A DNA stretch of 64,000 nucleotides from NCBI GenBank assembly GCA_949282965.1, contig CASDQW010000119.1, forward strand, positions 1-64,000, read 5' to 3'. The stretch comes from an uncultured Lentisphaeria bacterium (GTDB taxonomy: Bacteria > Verrucomicrobiota > Lentisphaeria > Victivallales > Victivallaceae). Positions 57,473 through 64,000 of the stretch are shown here, in pieces. The position numbers and the translations under genes are program-made. The notes under the pieces are model-generated. The model did not search any database and was not told the origin of the DNA. It was given only the letters and a program-made list of their open reading frames with translations. How positions within the stretch are numbered: position 1 is the stretch's first letter; each line of letters starts with the position of its first letter.

Positions 57473-58690
57473 TCAAAAATATTGAATGATGACTTTTTTG
57501 CGATATTTTTCCTCAAGAATCCCGCTCATCTTCTTGATGATGTTGCGCCGGATTTCCAGATCCACCGGCAGCCGGGGATCCTGGTGGGCTTCATTCACCT
57601 TGGTCCCGACGATGAATTCAATGACGTCGCTTTCCAGTAAAAAAGTGATGATGTTGCTCACCGGCAGCGGGGCGTCCCGGTATTCGCCGGATTCCAGCCG
57701 GCGGACACATTCGGTCAGGGTCAGAATGCCTTCCGTGACTAGATCGATGCCGGGTAGTTTCGAGGGCGGCGGGAGCCCCCCGCAATATTTGATCAGTTTC
57801 AAATCCGTGCTGATGGTGCGTCCCAGTTCGCGTGCCACCAGGTTGGCGGTGGTGCCGCCGCAGATGATGGTGTGCCCGTCGAAGTTCAGGACGGTTTCCG
57901 CAAAATCCCGGTCGTCCTCCTGATTGAACGGCGGACCGGTCAGCAGCCGCAGCCGCCGGGGTTTGCGCAGGTAGATAACCAGACAGCTGATGTCGTCGAT
58001 GCAGCGGTGCTGCGGATTTTTCGTGCACGCCTCCGCCACGACCCGTTCCGAAAGTTCCCGGGCGGAGATCAGCGGATCGGCATCCACCAGTTTCTGGATG
58101 TAAGCCAGAGCTCCCTCCCGACGCCAGCCGAATTTGCAGGCTTCGGACCCGAGCCCGGCCTGGGTGACTCCGTCGGAAAAGGCGATCAGCCGGTCGCCCT
58201 GCACCATGCGGAATTTGGAAATGGCCAGCTTCCGGTCCGGCCAGCGTTCCGAAAACAGAATATCCGCGGGCCATTTCAAGTCATGCCCGTTGCGCAGATG
58301 GATGAACGGCGGGTTGTCCATTTCCACCACCCGGGTCAGGCCGCCGGGCAGCAGGTCAAAGACGGTGAATGTCGCGTAACTGATTTTCCGGTATTCGCAG
58401 ACCGGGAGGGTGTCCATGATGATCTCCGCCGACTGCACGATTTCCATATTGCGCCGGACGAATTCCAGCGCCATGGTGGTGGTCATATTGGAGAGCAGAC
58501 TGGCCTTGATGCCGCTGCCCAGACCGTCGGACAGCACGGCGATGTGGCGTCCCTCGTCGGCGATGCGCACGCTGCGGAAATCATCGCCGCAAGCGGTTTC
58601 GCCGGTTTTGGTGCGGCTGCAGCATTCGATTTCCACGAAAGTCTCGTCCGGGGACGGAACTTCATAAGGCGCCGTAGGCTCACTGGTCAT
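57473..58690 (-). CDS. SpoIIE-family Ser/Thr phosphatase (hydrogenase-linked)
   Basis: 405 residues from ATG 58690. Residues 20-240 are a PP2C-type SpoIIE domain with the metal-binding Asp residues (GDDFRSVRIADEGRHIAVLSDGLGSG, IAFSDGVTQAGLG and DDISCLVIYL). About 160 C-terminal residues (RLRLLTGPPFNQEDDRDFAE, HTIICGGTTANLVARELG) form an additional domain that I cannot assign. The gene overlaps the end of the upstream sensory-hydrogenase gene by 11 bp. A SpoIIE phosphatase beside a PAS-containing hydrogenase suggests it carries the H2 signal to an anti-sigma or STAS target, none of which is visible here. Confidence 0.85.
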   Translation of the reverse strand: MTSEPTAPYEVPSPDETFVEIECCSRTKTGETACGDDFRSVRIADEGRHIAVLSDGLGSGIKASLLSNMTTTMALEFVRRNMEIVQSAEIIMDTLPVCEYRKISYATFTVFDLLPGGLTRVVEMDNPPFIHLRNGHDLKWPADILFSERWPDRKLAISKFRMVQGDRLIAFSDGVTQAGLGSEACKFGWRREGALAYIQKLVDADPLISARELSERVVAEACTKNPQHRCIDDISCLVIYLRKPRRLRLLTGPPFNQEDDRDFAETVLNFDGHTIICGGTTANLVARELGRTISTDLKLIKYCGGLPPPSKLPGIDLVTEGILTLTECVRRLESGEYRDAPLPVSNIITFLLESDVIEFIVGTKVNEAHQDPRLPVDLEIRRNIIKKMSGILEEKYRKKVIIQYF

Positions 58691-60413
58691 CGCGGGACGC
58701 CTCCGAACTTTTTTCGCCGGAATGGCAGTCGCCGGCGACTTCCCGCAGCAGGATTTCGGTTTCGGCCATATGCTCACCGAGATAATGGGCGATTTTCTGA
58801 ACGGTCATGACGTTTTTGCGGATGACTTCCCGGGCGCGTTCGGAAATGTGTTCGCGGTGCATTTCGACACTGGTCACGTCCTGCGCGATCGCGCCGACGA
58901 TCTGATGCGGTTCAATGGTGAAGATGCTCAAATTCAAAATTTTGTCGCCGGTAACGTAGTGTGGCTGGAGCATCTCTCCGCCGGAGGTCAGCGTCGCGGC
59001 GAAAAGCTCTTCGAAGTCGATAATGTTTCCGAGCGGCACGCCCGGCAGGCCCGGTGTGGCGTCGTAGGCCAGCCGGGTACTTTCGTCGAACAGTTCCGCG
59101 AAATGCCGGTTGCATTCGATAATGTTGAGATCCCGGTCGGCGATGACCACACCGGCGGGAATGTAGCGGATGAGCGCATTGCTTTTTTTCTGTGCCAGCT
59201 GGCGCAGATACGACAGGCACATGGCGTTTTCCGCCTTGCCGGTGACGAGCGCCCGGGCGAATTCCCGACAGGTGAAGTAACCACAACCACCGCAGTTGAG
59301 TTCATCGGCCCGGGAGTGTTTGCCGACCTGGGCGAGTGCCTGTTTGATCTGGGCTTCGGTGATTTCCGGCTGGTCCGGCACATCGGGGTGAATCGGTTCG
59401 TCGATGGCGACCGGCACGTTGCGGCCGCGGCTGTTGGCGCCGTCGTAGTCCCGGGCGGTGGCGATGATGCCGGAAAGGGAGCTGTCGGTTTCCGGCATGG
59501 CCGGGCCATTCAGACAGCCGCCGGAACAGGCGAGGCATTCGATGAAGAGTTTACAATCCTTGCGATCCGCGGATGCCGGATCATGGCGCAGGATCCGCTC
59601 CACATTGAGCAGACCGGAAATCGCCAGATACTGAATGTGATCGTCACCGCCGCGCAGCGTGTCGTTCATCCCGCCTTCGACGGGATAGATGCGGCCTTCT
59701 CCGGCGCTTTCCGGGACGAATTCACAGCCGCGTGTATCCAGCAGCATGGGATCGATGTTTTCCTGTTTAAGCCATTCGGCGAGGTCGCCGAAGGTCAAGG
59801 CCAGATCCAGCAGTTCACTGTGTCGGTCCGCCTCCTGCTTTTTGGCGGCGCAGGGGCCGAAAAAGATGATGCCGATTTCCTCGCCGAATTTCTGCCGCAG
59901 CAGTTTGGCGTGGGACAGGAGCGGGGAGAGCAGGGGAACGACGCGCTTCGAGTATTCGGGAGCGTATTTACGCAGGTAATCGACCGCCGCCGGGCAGGCG
60001 CTGGAAATGTAGACACCGTTCGGCTGCTGCTCCAGATAGCGGGCGGTCTCGGCGCTGACCGCCTGAGCGCCGAGAGCGGTTTCGCTGACCCCGGCAAAGC
60101 CCAGAGCGCGGATGGCCGCAATCAGATTCCGGGGCGGAATGTCCTTGAAGTAACTGACGTAGCTTGGCGCGAGCGATGCGTAAACCGTTTTTTTTCTGCC
60201 CATCAGGAAGCGGCCCCGCGACAGATCCGGGCGGATTTTCTTGGCTCCCGCGGGGCAGACCCGCACGCAGCGTCCGCAGCTCACGCACAATTCCGGGATG
60301 ACCGCCGCGCGGCCGTTCTCCACCCGGATGGCTTTGCAGGGACAATGGCGGACGCATTTGTAACAGTCCTGACAGCTGTTCTCCACGGTGAAAACCGGAA
60401 AATCATGGTTCAT
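58680..60413 (-). CDS. Putative sensory [FeFe]-hydrogenase with PAS domain (HydS/group C type)
   Basis: 577 residues from ATG 60413, which overlaps the stop of the preceding ferredoxin gene (ATGA). Residues 12-55 hold two [4Fe-4S] motifs (CQDCYKCVRHCP; CVSCGRCVRVCP). The H-cluster domain has altered P1 (SSACPAAV, about 137-145; first Cys missing versus TSCCP), P2 FFGPCAAKKQEA (about 184-195) and P3 ECLACSGGCLNGP (about 288-303). A further Fe-S motif follows (CGGCGYFTCREFA, about 372-400), then a PAS domain (about 408-510; RYIPAGVVIADRDLNIIECN) and a helical tail. This is the layout of HydS, thought to sense H2 or redox state. Signal partner: the phosphatase gene. Confidence 0.85.
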   Translation of the reverse strand: MNHDFPVFTVENSCQDCYKCVRHCPCKAIRVENGRAAVIPELCVSCGRCVRVCPAGAKKIRPDLSRGRFLMGRKKTVYASLAPSYVSYFKDIPPRNLIAAIRALGFAGVSETALGAQAVSAETARYLEQQPNGVYISSACPAAVDYLRKYAPEYSKRVVPLLSPLLSHAKLLRQKFGEEIGIIFFGPCAAKKQEADRHSELLDLALTFGDLAEWLKQENIDPMLLDTRGCEFVPESAGEGRIYPVEGGMNDTLRGGDDHIQYLAISGLLNVERILRHDPASADRKDCKLFIECLACSGGCLNGPAMPETDSSLSGIIATARDYDGANSRGRNVPVAIDEPIHPDVPDQPEITEAQIKQALAQVGKHSRADELNCGGCGYFTCREFARALVTGKAENAMCLSYLRQLAQKKSNALIRYIPAGVVIADRDLNIIECNRHFAELFDESTRLAYDATPGLPGVPLGNIIDFEELFAATLTSGGEMLQPHYVTGDKILNLSIFTIEPHQIVGAIAQDVTSVEMHREHISERAREVIRKNVMTVQKIAHYLGEHMAETEILLREVAGDCHSGEKSSEASRDDQ

Positions 60414-60670
60414 TTCTGCTGTTCCTTGAATAAATTCTTCAGCAATTCGAGCATCATACCGGGATCCACGCCGCCGTAGGTGACGCCGTTGATCGTGACG
60501 TTCGGACCGGAGGCGCATTTCCCCTGGCACAGCGAGCAGCCCAGCCGAAGATCCACCTCATCGGCCAGATGATGGCTGGAAAGGTACTCTTCGATCAGTT
60601 CCAAATTTCGTTCGTTGCCCCGGGCAAAACAGGAACTTCCGAGACAAATCGTGATTTCCGGTTTCGACAT
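60410..60670 (-). CDS. Thioredoxin-like [2Fe-2S] ferredoxin
   Basis: An 86-residue protein with four Cys in CLGSSCFARG and CSLCQGKCASGP, the thioredoxin-fold [2Fe-2S] ferredoxin pattern. It is the first gene of the hydrogenase operon and is coupled by 4 bp to the HydS-type gene. About 232 bp upstream (60671-60902) hold no other gene. Confidence 0.85.
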   Translation of the reverse strand: MSKPEITICLGSSCFARGNERNLELIEEYLSSHHLADEVDLRLGCSLCQGKCASGPNVTINGVTYGGVDPGMMLELLKNLFKEQQK

Positions 60671-60902
60671 ACGGTCTCCGTATAGTTAGATATTTTTTTA
60701 TCCAATCCTTATAAATATAGCTCAGATGATGGGAAATTCAAGTTTTCAGTGGCAATTTTGAGCAAGGATTCGGAAGGAAGCCGCTCCGGCGGCGGGCGCG
60801 GCGGTCAGGGGATCGGGCAGTCAGCCGGGATGCGTAAAATAGGTGACCCCGGCGGCGATCTTTCGGCCAAGGAGATCGCCACCGGGATATGCGGCGTGCG
60901 GA

Positions 60903-63900
60903 TTATTCCCGTTCCCGGCGGGCGCGGCGTCCGCCCAGCCACACGGCCAGCAGGGCGACGGCGGCAATGACGATGACCGGCAGGGACGTTTTTAGGTAGC
61001 GGACGGTTTTTTCCCGCGGCGTCTCCTGTTCGCGCAGAGTCATGCCCTCGACCTGCGCGGATGGCCGGGAGGCGCCGTTCCGGATTTGTTCGACGGCCTG
61101 GTCGTAGGCTTGCGCCGCATCCGGATCGAGATTGGCGGCGATGAACTGTCGCAGTTTCGCGTTGTCGCAGACGAAGGTGCTGCACCCCGGGGTGTGTTGC
61201 CGGACCGAATCCGCGTGCAGTTCCGCGAGGCGGCGCAGGGTGGCTTCATCCGTCTTCCAGAAGCCCTTGCGGGCGGCCTCCAGCATGACGGCGGTGAGTT
61301 CCTGGCGGGCGTACGGATTCTTCTCCGCAAAATAGCGGTCCATGCCGAGGCGTTCGCGGTCGTCGATGTAAACGGCCTTGTATTCGTCCCAGAGATGGTT
61401 GGGAATCACTTCCGGGCGCAGGGCCGACCAGGCGAAGGTGTTGCGGATGGTTTTGGCGAAGGTGTCCGCCGCGCCGGCGCCTTCCTGCTGCAGGGCCTTG
61501 ATCCATTTGGGATTGAGCATGGTGGAGGCGGCTTCCACCATGATCGCTTCCGAGGCCTCCTGAATCCGGGCGCGGCCGGGATTGCGCAGGTCGTTGAAGC
61601 CGGCGGGCGCTTCTTTGCCGGTAACGGTTTTCACGGCCAGACTCAGGCCGCCCATGAACTGATAGACGTCGTCGAGCGACAGCGGGCCGGTCAGACTGGA
61701 GGAACGGGTATGCACGATCGCGTCGGTATGGAGCAGGGCGGCGCGGACGGCGGCGGGGGAATGGACGTTCCAGTGTTTTTCCGTGTACAGCGTTCCCATG
61801 TTCTCGAAATAGCGGTCGGCCAGCTCTTCGGTTTTTTCCCAGCGGCCGGAATCTTCGACCTGTTCCCGGACGCCGGTACCGAAGCCGTTGTTGACCCGCC
61901 CGAAAATCCGGGCGGCGGCGAACTCGCGCGCCTCCTGCGGCGACAGCCCGGCGTCCAGCATGGATTTTTCCGCGGCGACGGTGTTTTCCCGGACGAAGTT
62001 GGGCAGCGCTTCCGCGGCGTCGGCGGCCGCCGCCATGCGCACCGCCCGGTCGATCAGGCGGATGCGGCTGGCGGCGATGCCCCGGAATTGTCCGGAGGTC
62101 TGTACCGCCACGTCGATGCGCGGGCGTTTCAGTTCGGCGGCGGGAATGAGACGCAGGTCGTTGACGCGTCCGCGCGAATCCCAGATGGGTTCCACCCCGA
62201 GCAGAAAGAGAATTTCACCGATGTCCGCACCCCGGGTACGGATGAATTCGCCGCCCCACAAAGAAAAGGCGACTTTACGTGGATAGCGGCCGTCCGCTTT
62301 CAGCCGGGCGGCGATCAGCGCTTCGCCGAGCTGACGCCCGACGGCGTAACTCTCCCGGGTCGGGGTGCGTTCGGGATCGATTCCGTACAGATTGCGACCG
62401 GTCGGCACCGCCGCCGGATTCAGAATCGGACTGCCGCCCGAACCGGGGGCGATATAGCCGCCGTTGAAAGCGTTGATCAGGCTGTCCAGCTCCCGGCGGG
62501 TGGAATCCAGGAGCGCCGTCCGGCAGCGCAGCGCTTCGCGGAAGACGGCCGCATCCGGAGCGTTTTCCGGAACTTGTCCGGATGCGAGAACGGCGCGCAG
62601 TTCGGCGGCGGCCGGATCGAGGTAGTGTTCCTGGTAGAAATGGGCGTTGTCCCGCTGTCGGGATGAGGTCTTCCCGGATTGCACCGCTCTCCGGAAGCGG
62701 GCGGCGGCGAGGTCGTCGCGTACCATCAGAACCGCGGTTTCCGCGGCTTGTTCCGGGGTGTAGGGGCGGCCGAGGACATAGACGCCGGAAGTAACTTTGG
62801 AATCTTCCACGTCGTGGAGATAGTTGTGCAGTTTTTCCAGATCCGCGTCGGTCAGATCGCCGTTGCCGGAGAGTTTCAGAATGGAGAACAGGTCTTCAGC
62901 GCGGGCCATGGCCGCTGCGCTTTTGCGGTATTCGGCGGCGAGGCGGGGATTTTCCGTGCTTTCAACGGCGTGGAGTTTTTCGTGAAGTTCGGCCAGTTTG
63001 CCGTGCAGACCGGCGTTCATGAACGGCGCGGTCAGATGGTCGATGATGACGGCGTTGCCGCGGCGCTTGGCGGTCATGGCTTCGCCGATGTTGTTGATGA
63101 TGTACAAATAAAAATGCGGCATCGATCCCAGCAGCGCGTCCGGCCAGTCGTCGCCGATCAGTCCGAGCGGACGCCAGGGCAGAAATTCAAAACTGCCGTG
63201 CGTTCCGAAGTGCACAACGGCGTCCGCCTGAAATCCATATTCCGCCCAGAGATAGGCGGCAAGATAAGGGTGCGGCGGGGCTTTTTTCGCACCGTGAATG
63301 ATTTTGGACGTGTCATTGCCGATGCCGGCGAGCGGCTGCGGCAGCAGCGCCACCTTGCCGAACCGCAATACGCCAAGCCCGATGGCGGGCTGCCCCGCCG
63401 CTTCCGTTGCCAGATAATCGCCGGGCGGGGGGCCGTATTCGCGATCGACGGCGGCGACGAGTTCCGGCGGCAGCTGCGCCGCACGCCATTGCTGATAGGA
63501 GGCTACCGGAATGCGTTCCGCGCCGTCCCGCAGAAACCGTTCGATTTCGCCCCGGGCGTAAGTGCCGAACACGGCGGCGTGCTTCTGGATTTGTTCCTGA
63601 AAGGCGCGCGCGTCGGGGGGCAGGTCGCCGGTGTCGTATCCTTCCGCCTTCAGGCGCCGCAGCAGGGCCAGCAGCGAATCCGCAACCTCCATGCCGGCGG
63701 CGTGCATGGCGTTTTTGCCGGGGCCTTTATAAAAGAATATGGCCAGTTTTTTGTCGCGGTTGGGCCGTTGTTTCAGCCGGACCAGGCGGCGGGCGTGTTC
63801 CGCCATCATTTCCATGCGGCCCGGAATCAACGCGAGATCATCCACGCCGCGCGCATTGGGAAACAACGCGGCGATCAGCTGGGTTCTGGTCGCACCGTCC

Positions 63901-64000
63901 AGCTCCGGTACCGCGATGCTCTGGCTGGACATGCCGCCGGAGAGGCCGCGCGGATCTTTCCGGTATTCATCGTATTTCCGATAAAGTTTTCCCGGTCCCA
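60903..64000 (-). CDS. CobN-like metal chelatase with C-terminal membrane anchor (5' end beyond window)
   Basis: The frame runs off the right edge with no start in view; more than 1030 residues are visible. An in-frame ATG at 63932 is internal, since GKLYRKYDEYRKDPRGLSGG continues upstream of it. It has the CobN/BchH signature: PHPYLAAYLWAEYGFQADA, HFGTHGSFEFLPWRP, then SGVYVLGRPYTPEQAAETAV and LTGPLSLDDVYQFMGGLSLAV. The C-terminus ends with one transmembrane helix and a basic tail (TSLPVIVIAAVALLAVWLGG, RRARRERE). Cobaltochelatase CobN is soluble; a membrane anchor and the GTHGSFEF wording fit the HmuS-like branch (haem iron removal) better. This assignment is tentative. It is the last feature in the window. 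Confidence 0.85.
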   Translation of the reverse strand, partial: GPGKLYRKYDEYRKDPRGLSGGMSSQSIAVPELDGATRTQLIAALFPNARGVDDLALIPGRMEMMAEHARRLVRLKQRPNRDKKLAIFFYKGPGKNAMHAAGMEVADSLLALLRRLKAEGYDTGDLPPDARAFQEQIQKHAAVFGTYARGEIERFLRDGAERIPVASYQQWRAAQLPPELVAAVDREYGPPPGDYLATEAAGQPAIGLGVLRFGKVALLPQPLAGIGNDTSKIIHGAKKAPPHPYLAAYLWAEYGFQADAVVHFGTHGSFEFLPWRPLGLIGDDWPDALLGSMPHFYLYIINNIGEAMTAKRRGNAVIIDHLTAPFMNAGLHGKLAELHEKLHAVESTENPRLAAEYRKSAAAMARAEDLFSILKLSGNGDLTDADLEKLHNYLHDVEDSKVTSGVYVLGRPYTPEQAAETAVLMVRDDLAAARFRRAVQSGKTSSRQRDNAHFYQEHYLDPAAAELRAVLASGQVPENAPDAAVFREALRCRTALLDSTRRELDSLINAFNGGYIAPGSGGSPILNPAAVPTGRNLYGIDPERTPTRESYAVGRQLGEALIAARLKADGRYPRKVAFSLWGGEFIRTRGADIGEILFLLGVEPIWDSRGRVNDLRLIPAAELKRPRIDVAVQTSGQFRGIAASRIRLIDRAVRMAAAADAAEALPNFVRENTVAAEKSMLDAGLSPQEAREFAAARIFGRVNNGFGTGVREQVEDSGRWEKTEELADRYFENMGTLYTEKHWNVHSPAAVRAALLHTDAIVHTRSSSLTGPLSLDDVYQFMGGLSLAVKTVTGKEAPAGFNDLRNPGRARIQEASEAIMVEAASTMLNPKWIKALQQEGAGAADTFAKTIRNTFAWSALRPEVIPNHLWDEYKAVYIDDRERLGMDRYFAEKNPYARQELTAVMLEAARKGFWKTDEATLRRLAELHADSVRQHTPGCSTFVCDNAKLRQFIAANLDPDAAQAYDQAVEQIRNGASRPSAQVEGMTLREQETPREKTVRYLKTSLPVIVIAAVALLAVWLGGRRARRERE

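Noticed and set aside
60749-60970. 73-codon plus-strand frame near the chelatase end
   Set aside because: Antisense to the end of the chelatase gene, with no ribosome site and biased composition.

Overview
The window looks like a chromosomal segment of an anaerobic, polysaccharide-degrading bacterium of the Lentisphaerota/Planctomycetota part of the PVC group; a Victivallis-like organism is the best guess. The reasons are the very high density of secreted proteins with a prepilin-type N-terminus and an H-x9-11-DG C-terminal loop (ten copies, no pilus or type II secretion machinery nearby), several large secreted carbohydrate-active enzymes, GC-rich coding with AT-rich promoters, and a strictly anaerobic enzyme set: pyruvate:ferredoxin oxidoreductase, two non-canonical [FeFe]-hydrogenases and a reverse rubrerythrin with PerR. 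The taxonomic call is an inference from gene content.

Layout. 1-6.8 kb (minus): a GntR/LacI-type regulator, a miniature pseudopilin, a small membrane protein, a full pseudopilin, a heparinase II/III-like lyase, a nitrilase-type amidohydrolase and a cut-off pseudopilin. 6.9-12.7 kb: housekeeping and regulation (RdgC-like protein, Zn-ribbon Ser/Thr kinase, WalJ-type metallohydrolase, sigma-54, reverse rubrerythrin, PerR). 12.8-25.7 kb: AraC regulator, two tandem pseudopilins, a UroD/methyltransferase-like protein, a GntR regulator whose reading frame runs into a pseudopilin, then a 1293-residue glycoside hydrolase and two secreted partners. 25.8-29.2 kb: lipoprotein, polytopic membrane protein and cytidine deaminase. 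29.5-45.3 kb: four more pseudopilins, two more heparinase-type lyases, an alpha-L-fucosidase, an SGNH hydrolase, a GntR regulator with palindromic operators and an AraC regulator. 45.3-55.6 kb: tRNA-Arg, mutL, a TPR protein, an oligopeptide ABC ATPase, a ketoacyl-ACP synthase, lipA, tRNA-Lys, rpmB and nifJ. 55.7-60.7 kb: a five-gene operon of two putative sensory/redox [FeFe]-hydrogenases, two thioredoxin-like ferredoxins and a SpoIIE-type phosphatase. 60.9 kb to the right edge: a CobN-like chelatase with a C-terminal membrane anchor.

How the genes work together. The accessory regions repeat one plan: a GntR/LacI or AraC regulator, one or two pseudopilin-like secreted proteins, and one or more secreted polysaccharide-active enzymes, often translationally coupled. 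This resembles a polysaccharide-utilisation locus in which the pseudopilin takes the place of a SusCD pair; what the pseudopilins do is unknown. All three GntR genes have a perfect TTGACA-N17-TATAAT promoter, and one carries palindromic operator candidates, which suggests autoregulation. The rest supports fermentative metabolism with ferredoxin and H2 turnover and oxygen/peroxide defence. All calls come from reading the sequence only; no database search was run.
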